64,000 nt of DNA, taken from positions 48,392 to 112,391 of the forward strand of contig MU404179.1 of assembly GCA_022695795.1 (NCBI GenBank), read 5' to 3'. This DNA is from Biscogniauxia marginata. Taxonomy: Eukaryota > Ascomycota > Sordariomycetes > Xylariales > Xylariaceae. Numbering within the stretch: position 1 is the first letter of the stretch; every line of letters begins with the position of its first letter. Below are positions 32,925 to 44,692 of this stretch, one piece after another. The notes beneath the pieces were generated by a model, which made no database searches, was not told the origin of the DNA, and worked only from the letters and a program-made list of their open reading frames with translations. A program made the position numbers and the translations under genes.

Positions 32925-35636
32925 GCGATGAGCACGGCTTTGTCGCCATGTAATCACAACAACAACAACAGCAACAGCAACGATAACACGAAACAACAAG
33001 GAGGACAAAGGGGGGGATGTATCCTGTCGGTGGACGATAACAAGCCTGGGGTAGCAGTACAACGGCAGATTGGAACTTGAATTGGAACTTGAAAGGGGGG
33101 AGATTTTGCCTGGGAGACCTCAACATTGAAGTAAGGAGTTTTGGGATGTCATTTGGTAAGGGGTCAGGGAACAATTCCGGGTTTGGTTTTCTTTTTCCTT
33201 TTCTTTTCTTTTCTTCTTCCCCTCCCTTGAAACATATCGCCCTTTAGCATGTGTTTATCCACATCATCTCACTCATCGTCAGCATCTCCAAAGGAGGAAA
33301 GAGGATTTAAAGGGATAAACGCATCAAGAGGAATAGAAAAAAAAGGGGGAGGGGCAAGGGTTGCAGCATCATTCCTTTTGGGGGGCTAACAGCACTTGCT
33401 TTATGTCTGTTCTTGCTTTTTTCTTTCTTTTTCTTTCTTTGTGTAAAGATAAATGACATGTAATCAAGTGACCTGGACAGAATGTAAACAAGTTTCATAA
33501 ATCTCTCTGTGTAATTGACCCTGTCTCGATGCCGTTGGATTGGTGGATACTTCCCCATGTGATGATGCTCGCTCATCCGGAGATCGAGCTATGACGATGA
33601 TGACGATGATAATGATGCGCATCCCGCTTGAACGGAGACGACGCCACGCCCCAGGAACCTGAAGGTCTAGAATGTGCCTCGTCCACACACCCTCACTCCC
33701 TCTCCCCCCCTTTGGCTTCGCATCCCATCTCACCCTCCCCACTGCTGCAAAGTAAGCACAGCCGACCTTTGTAGAGATCTCTCCATCGAAACATCTTGTG
33801 TAACCCCCACGCACCTTTTTTGCCTCCTCCTCGTCGCCTACTACCCTCCTCGTACCATTGAACCCCGTGAGGCTGAGGAAAATATGCGCGACGGACGCCA
33901 AGACGAATCTTCACACGATGAACCGCCGTCCACAGTAGCGTATAATTAATATACGCCTGATTTGGCTCGTGAGCTTCGTTTCTTTTCATCCTCCAGCCCT
34001 CCTCTTCTAGTTTGCTCCGCGTCGCGCAATTTCTTTCCCCTTCGTATTCTAGCAGCGACAGGGTAGAACGAACGACCCCCTTGGCAAGCCTCACTCACGG
34101 AACATAGAGGAAGACGCGCCTTATGTTGCCCGGACGTTCGAGTGAACGGGTGGAAAGAAAGATGTTTTGCAAACTCGAGAATTGGCGGGTTCAAATGCAC
34201 GGCACTGGATAGGTAAGCACGCTACCTCTCTTCTTCCCCCTCGGGACTCCGGACCCCACAACGGGCTGGAAGATGAGAGAATGCAACTGAGGCGCTACTA
34301 TAAGTCGCCACAGGACGACGGCGGTGGTACCGGGTTCATTGCGTATCCGGAGACAGGCGTTATCGTCCCAGAGACGAAAGGGATCGAGTATCACTTCGAC
34401 GTCGGGCCCTGCGGTAACGCTCCATCTCAGCCCCAGGTTGTCATATCTTTTTCCTCTGCAACCTTACTGATGGGCTTAGATGGGGCAAACGCCATCATGT
34501 TGCACCTGGGAAGTCACACGGCGTCGTACCTCGCAGCGGGTAGTAGGTAGCTAGTGTGCGGGACGCAGCCAGCCACGAGGTCGTCTTAAACATCCAGCAC
34601 CGGTAGCGTGCTTCATATCAGCGTTTGACTCCCCCCCTCCCCTCTTTTCTCATACGACCTCGTCCGCCGCTGGTGTAAAGAAATCGGGGGGAGAGGGGGG
34701 GGGGGGGGGGTTGGCAGCTATGGTAGGCATCACGGCGGCCGGGCTCGAACGACGAAAGTCAAAGTAACCAACCACCTCGAAACCGTTGTTTTCTTTCCGA
34801 AATCTTTCCGGGCACTAAAATGCAAGATAAGCTATACAAAGTCCGGGGTACCCTTCACCGCTTCTCCGATCCCTTCCGCATGTTTGTGTATAGACGATCA
34901 CGCTGTCTTGGCGACGGGGGAGGTCAGTGCGTTGGGATCTGGGGGACGTTGGTCGATGCTTTTCTTTCAGGCAAGGAGAGATCGAACTTCGACGCCATAA
35001 CATGATCGAGACGAATGCGCGACGAGTATGACTCCAGGAGGCTGATCACTTGCCTGTGAAGTTGAACTCCTCCCTGGCCGAGACATCGCATATGGTGTTG
35101 TTTAGGCAGATTGCGAGCAACGTTTTGAAAAAGACGAAGAGAGATCATGATGAAATACCCTCTCTACTAGGAGTATCGGAGATGAAGCGTCCGAGAAGCA
35201 AAGGGGCAAGGGTGAGGCGGCGAGGAATATAAGAAATTGGCGTTCGTTAACTGGTTGGGCATATATTGGGCAATGATACGCGGGAGGGATTCCGCGAGTG
35301 AAACGGGGCCATTTACACAGCAGGGGCTTGTCATCCCCTCCGGGTGCTAGCAGCTAGCAGCGAATAGGCAGCTGGAGGCGGGATGACAACAGCTTGAGAC
35401 GGTTGGATAAAGTAATGGCAGGACAAATTCCACGAGAAGAGTGGACCCGACTAGTATATAAGCTCGATTAGATGCTTAGCAGTGCAACATGGAGTGCCTT
35501 AGGATATGACTCGGAACCGAATGATAGATAGACTACTAGGCCTCTTTTCTCTGAAACGCCATCGCTATATGACACCTTTTATAGATCTAGAAGAAGGACT
35601 TGGGGTCACATATTCCTACCATTATACCAAGCCCTT
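32925..35636. other. Gene-poor region of about 2.7 kb with simple repeats
   Basis: It begins with an AAC/AGC-rich tract (about 32956-32985), probably in the 3' UTR of the preceding gene, and contains purine/pyrimidine-rich stretches (33180-33230, 33410-33440), a GATGAC-type repeat near 33595-33615 and a run of 16 G at 34695-34710. Small open frames at 34820-35005 and 35050-35232 have no recognisable content. ERB1 ends at the right edge. Confidence 0.5.
34695..34710. repeat. Poly-G run of 16 bases
   Basis: Sixteen consecutive G follow a GGGGGGAGA lead-in; this is an unusually long G homopolymer and could form a G-quadruplex or be an assembly-sensitive site. Confidence 0.9.
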
Positions 35637-37973
35637 TTAAGTCCATAACCTACACGTCCCGTCCGCGCCGCCACTAACAATCCAGGGATGCTGAGGGTGC
35701 CATGAAATGTCCATGACACCAAGCCTATTTACGACTTTATGTCCTGTCAGCTTTTTCACGGGGACAATGGTTGGTCCCTCCATGAGGTCATTTACGACCT
35801 TGCTGTGGAACACTTGTATACTACCGTCGTGGCTTGCATCAGCGAAGAGGGGATACGACCTGTGAAACCCAACGCATTTGACGGCTTCATCATGGAAACG
35901 TAAAGTCTTGTATGGCCGTGAACCTGTCTCAAAGTCATGCCATAATAGGCGACGATCGTACGACCCAACAACCAAATTATCACCACCAGGATGAATATCG
36001 AAGGAAGATATCCAGCGCGCACCAGGCTGAAGGGTCTTGACTAACTCTTGCTTCTGTAGGTCATAACAACGAATAGACCTCTGAGTAGCGACGAAGAATA
36101 AAGGCCGCAATGGATGGAAGGATGCAGTCTGCGCCAGCCCTCTCAACTTTGAGAAGGGCATCTGAGTAAGGTGTTTAGATAGTGTATGTATCAGAACAGA
36201 AGCCTTTTGACCACTAGGGGATACAGTGCAGAAGAAGTCACCACGTCGGTGCCAGTTTATGACCTTGATAGGGGATCGTGCTGTTGCTTTCAAGAGAACA
36301 CCCTCGTCTTCTAGACGTCCGCCCGGCCTTCCCCACTTGGCCGGGGGGTCTTTCCTTGCGCCAGTTGCGGTAGTGAGCTGCTTGCCATTGGTGGCGTATC
36401 CAAAACCTGCATCGAGGATATCTCGACTAGCTTGTTCGACTTCTGGGTTGCCCAAAGGTGGGATGATGAAAAAGATGTCTTGAGAAACGGCCGCTGTTAG
36501 TATCAATGCTTCCTGGCCGGGTCTCCATCTGACAGCATCAACGGCATCTTCGCTGCTAAGCTTGACTTGCCATTGCTGCCTACCATCTGCGAGGCTCCAG
36601 ACCCTCGCGGTGCCGTCCTCGCCACCACTAGCTAGCCACTGACCAGAGGGATCTATCGAGACCGACCTCACTCTGCCTTCATGACCAGTGTACTCGATCG
36701 CTGCAATGGTCGGGAAGGGCCTCAACTCTTCGGGGCGCGGAAGTTTCGGGAGCAATGACGCTGGATCAATGTGAAGGCGCGTTTTCCTAACCCGAGGTGC
36801 GAGGTACAAGTCCAAACATCTCTCAAATCTCTCTTTGACGAATTGATCATACGCCGGTGTCCTCCGGAGCGAGTCATATTTCTGAGGGAGATATGGCTTC
36901 TCCCGCTCCTCGGGATCTGTCTCCTCCCACTTCTTCTTCTCGTCCTCGGTGGGGACGTACTCGGGTGGTGGGTTGTATGAGAGATCGTAACCAGGAGGCG
37001 CAAGCTTTGGCATTGGGATGTGCATGACGTTAGGGGGTCTCGGAGTTTCTTCAGCCCATAAATCGTAGACCTGCTCCTCTTCCTCTTCCTTTTCTCTCTC
37101 CCTCTCCTCCGGAGGCTTGTACGGGAGTATACGGCCCTCACGAATGGCTTTGACTAGTTTCATTATTCGTTTCGCTTCGTGTTTCGAAGGTAAGAAACGT
37201 CGCTTAGGCTCCGGTGCCGCACTCAACGGCATTTTTTCTTCAACGGAGGTGAACCACTCGACAGTATCCTAAACACATGTTAGTTTGAGAAATGCCGACG
37301 ACATATTATGGAAGAAACATACAGGATAAGGGTCAAAGCCTTCTTCAGGAACTTCGTTCATTTGAACGCGACGGAGAAGTTCCAGCTCATCCCGATTCAG
37401 TTTTAGGAGCTTTCCAGTTTGAGGGTCTGTGAGACCTGTCCATCCCTGGGGGATCTCTATACTGTCGAGAAGAGCGTCGAGAGCTTCGCCCGTCGCAGGC
37501 CTGGCTACCTTCTTGCCATTTATATCGTATCCTATATGAGGGTAGGAATCGTAGAAGGAGAGTGGGATATTGCCAATCCTGTTTTCGGGATCCTCTGCGT
37601 CTGTGTCATCCGAGTCGTAGACGGGGTCTATCTCGTCATATACGTATCTCTCGCCTCCGTTGGCGTCGCGCTCAATTCTAAAGCGAGGGCCAGCATCTTC
37701 GTCATCGGGCACTTGCTTTCCCAATTCGTCGTCGTCTGTAGGGATGTCATCACTGCCTATGTCGTCGTCTCCAGTATCTCCATTTATATGCCTGGCTTCG
37801 TCGTCCTCATCGGCATCGTCATCGTCAGCATCGGTTTCCTCTTCCTCGGAGTCGTCCTCCAGCACGCCTTCAAGAAGGCCGTCGCCGAACTCGTCGTCGG
37901 ATTGGAACTGGGCGACGGAATCAGCCTCAACTATAGAAGCTTTGCGCTTCAAGTTGGAATTGGTTGAGGCCAT
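35637..37973 (-). CDS. ERB1: Ribosome biogenesis protein ERB1 (BOP1 family)
   Basis: Two exons, 37973-37323 and 37268-35637, encode 760 residues; the 54-bp intron (GTATGT donor, CTAAC branch, TTTAG acceptor) joins GFDPYP to [16 protein letters not shown]. The N-terminus is acidic and low-complexity, the BOP1-N-terminal domain covers about residues 115-380 (including [16 protein letters not shown] and [12 protein letters not shown]), and WD40 repeats fill the rest, ending in [12 protein letters not shown]. Erb1 forms the nucleolar PeBoW complex with Nop7 and Ytm1, needed for 27S pre-rRNA processing and 60S subunit assembly. The first ATG after an upstream stop-containing region gives [13 protein letters not shown], a usual start for the family. 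Length is as expected. Confidence 0.96.
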
Positions 37974-39158
37974 TGGTGAATGTTGGCCGTCCAGCGCTTT
38001 GTCAATTGGGTTTCCCTTGGAAATCGAAGAATTCTTCAATTTTTTTTTCTTAACCTGGGTAACTTTTTTTCTTAGAACCCCACAAAAGTGGGACTGCCAC
38101 GTGGGGCTTCTGCCACTTGCAATAATTACCGCCTTCCCCCTTTGACATAGCTCCCTTTGACATAAGACTTTTCTCAAGCTTTTAAAGTGGGACGCAACCA
38201 TCTTGGAAGACGGATATGCCGGCTCATATAACACACCAACCTTAGAGTGACATCTGCCATTTTTGCTATTCCGCATTGGTTCATATGTCTGGAGAACATA
38301 AAGCATCGTGAATATACGGCAGGATCGTGTTTTACTCTGTGTCTTAGGCTTAGAGATGCGCTAAGATCTGCGGTGTCCGGGGGCTTGGGGGGGTAAGGAC
38401 TTCAAGGGGTTCGGGGTGGTCAAAACCCCGATGATCAGAGAGCCCTTGACTGCTTAGGATGTGTTGCCAACGAAGTTCATATTTGGACCGAATGCTGAAC
38501 AAAGAGAGTAACCGCCCCTCCCCCCCCAGAGGATGACTCGAATTTGATTGGACTAACAGCCTGTCAGTGATATGTGCAATGAAGAACATACAGAATCGTC
38601 AAAGGCATCCAAACGTGGGGGATCTGATGCTGCTTTTCGTCAAATAAGGCCGAAGTGGAAGTGTTCTCTGGATAGTGAACACCACAACACTCTCGCTCTA
38701 TGGCCAGTCCAAAAAGATAACTTGAGCAAGCCATAGAGCGTGACGTCGTAAAGGCTGAATCTACCATGCGAGTGGCCTCCTACATGAGCGGAGCCCTGTA
38801 TGAAGCGGTAGTTATCTAGGTCTTCGCACGGTTGCCAAAACACATTACGGTCATCGGTCTCGGGAACTTCTTGGCTTCCGTCCTGTCAAGCCTATGTTGG
38901 GAGGATCATGGAGATCAAGGAGATGATTCGGTATTCCTGCAATTCATCGAAGCTGTTACATGACGGGGTGGCATTGAATAAGCGCATTTCATGCGGATTT
39001 CGGATGATTAATCCAATGCGAGAGTATGACGCTGTGTTCGTCGGCAACAATTCCCCGGCTCCTGAAAAAAGTTTATATATGATCGTGGAGCAGAGAGATT
39101 TTTACACCCGTTGCTCAACCCTCAATTCCCATTGTATGTTTTCTTGTGTGCCCGAAGT
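37974..39158. other. Intergenic region between ERB1 and the P450 gene
   Basis: The left part is the ERB1 promoter, with T-rich blocks near 38038-38050 and a repeated CCCTTTGACATA word at about 38138-38164. No gene is supported in the remainder; short frames at 38350-38843 show no protein features. Confidence 0.5.
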
Positions 39159-41023
39159 ATGATTGGTCTTCTAATATACGCCCTCGCCGGGCTCTCTCTA
39201 ATCTTCTATCTCTTCCGGCCCCTTTGGTCACCATTGAGACCTATTCCTGGACCTTTCCTAGCGCGGTTCACCGATGGCTGGTATTTATGGCGTCTAAGCA
39301 AAGGGCGCTTTGAGTACGACAATTTGGCACTGCATAAGAAATATGGTATTTGAGCCACTATCAAGCATCGTGAGATTGGTGTTTCCCTCTAACTACGACT
39401 AAAGGCTCAATCGTCCGCTACGGACCTAATCGATATAGTATCGATGATCCAGAGGCGTCGAAGATCATTTATGGCCATGGAACGCAGTTCAGGAAGTCCT
39501 CCTGGTATGCCGCTTCGGGTGTGCCCTATCCAGGCCAATGGAACCTCTTTATAGAAACCGACATCAAACATCATTCACTTCAGCGAAAACGCTTTTCACA
39601 GCCTTATTCAATGACAGGCAAGTAATTTTAACGTTCTTCCACTTCTAACTTGTTAAGAATAGATTGTTTCTGGAAAGCCTATGGAATTCTCATCTTTGGG
39701 ATGAATCCTATCCCATATCTTCTAACGCTTTGCGTTGCTAACTAACCGGTGTTGCAGCCCTGGTCTCTTACGAGCCCCACGTGGACCAGTGCGCAGACCT
39801 CTTCAGCCAACGACTTTCAGAAATTGCTCATACTGGTCTGCCAATCGATATGGGTCATTGGTTACAATGCTATGCGTTCGACGTAATCGGTCTTATCACA
39901 TATGCTCAACGCTTCGGCTTTCTCGATCAGGGCGATGATATTTCTGGGATAATAGCAGCCCTCGAGGGATTTCTAAACTACTCGAGTAAGGTGGGTATAT
40001 ACCCCGGGCTACACTGGTACCTGTACCGTCTCTTGAACTTCTTGGCTGGTAGTAATGGTACTGGACTACAATATATTCGGGCTTTCACCATGGAAAAGAT
40101 TAACGAGTACCGAAACAATCAGAAGGGAATGGCTATGGACATCCAAAGCGGAAATGCAGAGTCTTTCCTGGCCAAATTTTTCAAAAAGCACGAAGAGAAC
40201 CCAAGCGATTTTACTACATACCACATTCTCTCCGGTTGCTTTGCCAATGTTGGAGCGGGCTCCGATACCACGGCCATCAGCCTCTCTACTATTGTTTACT
40301 ACTTGTTGAAGCAGCCTCAATGCTTTCAAAGGCTACGTGATGAGATCGATCAGAAGCATGGAACGCCATCGGAAAACGTGACCTTAAAAGAGACCCAAGA
40401 TATGCCTTACCTACAAGCTGTCATCAAAGAAGCACTACGACTGCACCCAGCTACAGGTTTACCTCTAGAACGTGTAGTTCCAGAGGGCGGAGCTACTATC
40501 GCGGGTCGATTCTTTCCAGAAGGGGTAAGAGAAAATGTTCCCAAAAAGTGGCTGAGGTTTTCTTTCATGGCTGACTCTCATCGCAGACAACCGTTGGCAT
40601 CAATACCTGGGTAGAACACAGGAACCAACATATTTTTGGGGCAGACGCAGATGAATTCCGGCCGGAGAGATGGCTCATTGATGATACAGATAAGATTTCT
40701 CTTATGAATCGTCATTGGATACCGGTGAGTGCACCTCATGTGTAAACATGTCTCTCATCTTATCCACTTGTGTCGGTTCATTATGTTTATAAACTAATAA
40801 CGCTTGCATATAGTTTGGTCTAGGCTCTCGGGTTTGCATTGGCAAGAACATCTCGCTGCTTGAGATATCGAAGCTGATCCCACGTATCGTCCGCGACTTC
40901 GACTTCGAGCTTGAAGGAGGGACGGACAAATCGTGGAAAACAAACAACTTCTGGTTTGTGAAACCAAAAAATTTCAAGGTCAATGTGGCTTTGCGCAATC
41001 GCAAGGCCGAGGTGCTGGTTTGA
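39159..41023 (+). CDS. Cytochrome P450 monooxygenase (pisatin-demethylase-like group)
   Basis: Five exons, 39159-39345, 39405-39617, 39758-40524, 40587-40724 and 40814-41023, encode 504 residues, the usual P450 size. An N-terminal membrane anchor (about residues 1-20) precedes the Pro-rich hinge LRPIPGP. Diagnostic motifs are present: I-helix GAGSDTT, K-helix KEALR (ExxR), FRPERW, and the heme loop FGLGSRVCIG with the Cys ligand. The second intron is a GC-AG type: exon 2 ends ATGACAG and the intron begins GCAAGT, which is the only join that keeps frame into ALVSYEPHVD. P450s of this group oxidise small aromatic or secondary metabolites at the ER membrane; the substrate cannot be told. The neighbouring FAH-family hydrolase might act in the same catabolic route, but this is only inference. 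Confidence 0.92.
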
Positions 41024-42016
41024 TGCAATGCGAGGCCAAAGTATGATAACAAAACCTCTATTGCTTTTGATGGAATTGGCGAACATCAAAGGTTCACTGT
41101 TCGTTACTTTGAAGCGAGTAAGCTTCAACCCCCCGGTGGAGTTTGACAGCTTAGCCTTCTTATGGGATAGCATATGTAATCCTGAAGCCATCATCATCGA
41201 CTTTGCCGAAAGGTGACATATCGTGCAATAAATAAGAGTCTTCGTACACCGGTAACCAGCATCATGAATAGATCCGCTTCCATGCTTTATGTTCCACATC
41301 GGCTCGCTCTCTTTTCTCAGCGATCAAGGGCCCGCCAAAAAGGTGATGCATTAGCTGGCCAGATCACATCCTTTTTACATGTCTCGAGCCAGTGTTATTT
41401 CTCCTAGAGATAAAAGATGCAACTTTTATATTTTCAAGCATCCTTTATAGGGGCATAATCTCAACAAATAAAATGCATTTTGTATTGTTAAAATAAAGGT
41501 ATTATTTATTAATCCACCAAAGGCAGTTTTTAGTTTAAATCTTAAGAAAACTAATTAGTAGGCTCATTCTAACCTTATAAGAATACCTAATATTAGGTTA
41601 TACTAGTAGTTCTCTTTAGTATAGTGCTCTTAGTATACCTAATAATCCAAACTCCATTAGAATTGCGAGGCTCTAAACTGTGTGATGTGACCTTGACGAC
41701 TACCTACATATAGATAGAAAAGTGCTCTTTAATTAACTGCCGTACCTGCTTTGCGTACTACACCGCAATCAAGTGGGGTATAGTAGAATGCACGCGCCGG
41801 CGTCGGGCTCCTAGTTGATAGGCTAAACGCATTTATCGCACCGAAGTCGATCACCAACTCCGACCTATCTCCATCTCCGAGACAACGATTATCGTATAAA
41901 GGGGTCTAACCCAGACTTTCTAAACCAGAAGTATTATGTGGCATCTCACCGTAATGATAGCTCAATAAATCTACAGCAGGGACAATTCCGGATTGTTGTT
42001 GTTGCGATCAAAAACC
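41024..42016. other. AT-rich spacer between the P450 and FAH genes
   Basis: From about 41400 to 41680 the DNA is strongly AT-rich, with TA-heavy words and a palindromic ACCTAATATTAGGT at about 41585-41600. It has the look of decayed repeat sequence, but no transposon protein remnant is readable. The last 250 bases are the likely FAH promoter. Confidence 0.5.
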
Positions 42017-43446
42017 ATGCCAGCGTTCTCGGTAAGATTCCGGTCTCCAAGCCTCCTTCTTCTTCCCCACACGCCCTCTTATTGGTGCTGATTGGTTGAC
42101 CATCCACCACCACAGAGACTCGTCCGCTTCCTCGCGAGGAACGGTAAGGTGCATTATGGCGATGCTATTTTACCCCCAGGCGTGACGGATATCGCCCAGA
42201 CAAAGAAAGCCCGTCTCATCACTGGGGAGATCTTTGGGAAGCACGAAGTCACGGACCAAGTAGCGGATGTCCGACTACTCTTGGCGCCGCTGGCACCAGA
42301 AGACGTCAAGACCGGTAAGCTAATTTTGGAGTTCTTTATTGCTCCTTGTAGCCTGTCTCATGAGTAAAACATGCCTATTCTAGCTTGTTATCTGAATTTT
42401 TGCTCCCGAGACATGCTTCACGAGTTAAAAACAGCCCAAATGTAGCAATTACTGACACCTGTTTCTGCAGTCCGGTGCCTTGGACTCAACTACGAACTTC
42501 ACGCGAAAGAGGTAACTAGCTCATCATATATTTACCGTTTATACGGTAGAATAGTGAATTAACGAATGCTCCGATATTCTTTATTTAGTCCGGCTTACCG
42601 ATACCGAAATACCCTGTCTTGTTCGTAAGTGATAACTACCACTATCTCCTCCACCACCCAGCCCCTTAGCCTAACTTCCGACAACGGAAGGAAATATTCT
42701 GTCTCCTCCTATATACATACACATATAGCACGCAATTCTAGGTCAGTCTGACTAACACCTTAATAAATAGTATAAGCCAGTGACCTCGCTGGCGGGCCCC
42801 ACCGACCCAATCCCTGTGCATCCTCTGGCACAGGAAGCGCCAGGGCTAGACTACGAGTGTGAGCTCGTGGCCGTGATCGGTAAGACGTGCGCAGATGTAT
42901 CCGAGTCCGAAGCCCTTAACTACGTGCTCGGCTATGCCATTGGCAACGACGTTTCCCACAGGGACTGGCAGCTCCAGCGCGGCGGGGGTCAGTGGTCCTT
43001 AGGGAAGGGTTTCGACGGCTGGGCACCGTACGGCCCGGGTATCGTTTCGAGCGAGATCATCAAGGACCCCCAGACACTAAAGATTACCACTAAGCTGAAT
43101 GGGCAGACGGTCCAGGTACGTGCGCAAGAGAGCAAGCGATATTTCTACCTTTATTCCTATACTATTACGCTAGGCTGCGTAGATGTGACTCACTAACCAT
43201 TCTTATAAACAGGAGAGCAACACGTCGGACATGATCTTTAACGTAAAAAAGACCATCTCCTTCCTTAGCCAAGGGCACACTTTGCTGCCCGGGGATCTGA
43301 TCTTCACCGGAACACCATCAGGTGTGGGTATGGGCCGCACTCCTAAGCTGTGGATGAAGGACGGCGATGTGGTCGAGGTCGAGCTGGAGGGCGTCGGAAC
43401 CTGCACTAACAAGGTCGAGTTCTTGAAGGACACTGCCAAGTTGTAA
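42017..43446 (+). CDS. Fumarylacetoacetate hydrolase (FAH) family protein
   Basis: Six exons, 42017-42031, 42116-42314, 42471-42511, 42589-42624, 42771-43115 and 43213-43446, give 289 residues. All junctions have GT-AG ends and preserve frame; three exons are very small (15, 41 and 36 nt). Assembled text shows the FAH fold signature: VRCLGLNYELHAKE, IPKYPVLFYKPVTSLAGPTDP, the metal-binding YECELVAVIGKT, GYAIGNDVSHRDWQ and GKGFDGWAPYGP, and LLPGDLIFTGTPSGVG near the end. Members cleave C-C bonds or decarboxylate acylpyruvate-type acids (for example FAHD1, 2-hydroxyhepta-2,4-diene-1,7-dioate isomerase). The length fits the short FAHD-like group rather than true tyrosine-pathway FAH (about 420 residues). 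The exact substrate is unknown. Confidence 0.92.
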
Positions 43447-44314
43447 CTCCAAGATGCATGTAGCCTACGTGTGGCCGGCTTGACGGAGGGTTCGAGGACT
43501 AGAATAAACTTACAACTCGACGTATAAGCAGGCTTGAAGGCGATGTGGCTTGGCATGGAGAGACGACCAAATCTAGAATAAAAGTTCAGGGAAAATGAAA
43601 ACACCACGGTACAATGGCGGGCCACTATAACATCATGGGGCGTAACATCTATATACACCTGGGACAGTATAACAGCAATAGACAAATACTACTACAGCCA
43701 CTTGCCAAGTTTCATTAGCATCGACCGATGTGGACACACAATAAGAAATGAAAAGGTCGATATGTAGCATTCGCAGTGCTAATCAACAGCGTTTTCTATA
43801 TTGCAAGCTGCGACAACGACATAGGAACACATCAAGTAAAGCGATTACCAAGCTCGCTCTTTATTACCGTTCTGTGACGGTCAAAGTGGGTTCGCAGACA
43901 ATACAAGGTGAAATGTATTTAATCATGCCCCAATGGTTTAATAGAGAATGCCAGGTTCGTTGGGAGGTTTAGAAACACCATTATCCTTTATCATCCCCAT
44001 ATCCGTCCCCGCGAGATAGTCTTAACCAAGCTAGTTCTGTACCCGCCCAAGAAAGATCGTCGTGTCGTATCGTATCCTAACACGCTGCTCGCACCCCGAA
44101 TATACATATATGTCCGATATAATCCCCGCCAAAACCTTTAGAAGAAGGAAAGTAGATCGCAAAGAAGATCCGATCTTGTAGGAAGAATTATAAGCTCCTC
44201 CCTCGCCTCCCCTCTCCCTTCACCCCTTTTCCTCAATTCCTCATCCGTCCGAACCTTCTTCCATTGCTTGTTTCCTTTTTGTTGTTCGTTTCCCCCCCTT
44301 TCCCTTGTTCTTTC
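43447..44314. other. Intergenic region between FAH and AT-hook genes
   Basis: This holds the 3' flanks of two convergent genes. CT-rich sequence covers about 44195-44330. No supported gene. Confidence 0.5.
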
Positions 44315-44692
44315 TCAGACCCGCCTGGCCCCCCTCCTGCTGTTCTTCCCGTCCGTGCCCCTCATCTTCTTGGTCCCGGCGGCCTTCTTGCCCGGGCTGC
44401 GCGTCGCCGCGCCGACGGCCTTCTCGATCGCGCCCTCGACCTTGTCGCTGAGGTGCGGCTTCCGCTTGTGGTGGTGGATGGGCGGGCGACCCCGCTTCCG
44501 GACCCCGGCGCCGGTGCTGGTGCTGGTGCCGGTGGTGCGGTTGTTCTTTTTGGTCGCCGCGGTGGTGGCGCCGCGCTTCTTGGCGGTGGTGCCGGTGCCG
44601 CCGGTGGTCCTCCGCTTGCGCTCGGGCGCCGTCGAGACGGTGTTGTGGACGCGCGGGCGCGAGTTGCCTGTGCTTGCGCGTGTCGAGGCCAT
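44315..44692 (-). CDS. Small basic AT-hook-like protein
   Basis: A single-exon frame of 125 residues starting at ATG 44692 (CACCATGG context). It is rich in Lys, Arg, Thr, Gly and Ala, with a clear AT-hook core in VRKRGRPPIHHHKRK around residues 68-82 (GRP flanked by basic residues) and further basic runs in both halves. AT-hooks bind the minor groove of AT-rich DNA, so a chromatin-associated role is likely. GC-rich repetitive codons cause long shadow frames on the other strand and other frames; I prefer this one for its AT-hook, ATG context and lack of implausible Pro/Arg-only runs. There is no further family match that I recognise. Confidence 0.6.
   Translation of the reverse strand: MASTRASTGNSRPRVHNTVSTAPERKRRTTGGTGTTAKKRGATTAATKKNNRTTGTSTSTGAGVRKRGRPPIHHHKRKPHLSDKVEGAIEKAVGAATRSPGKKAAGTKKMRGTDGKNSRRGARRV

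Noticed and set aside
32283..33062. Antisense frame of 259 codons opposite the 32.2-kb gene
   Set aside because: Val/Arg-rich shadow produced by GC-rich codons of the plus-strand gene; rare start and repeat-derived end.
34167..34550. Open frame of 127 codons, partly with reasonable composition
   Set aside because: TTG start, no domain, and it sits in repeat-rich gene-poor DNA; a GGGTTCAAATGC near its start suggested a tRNA B-box but no tRNA fold could be drawn.
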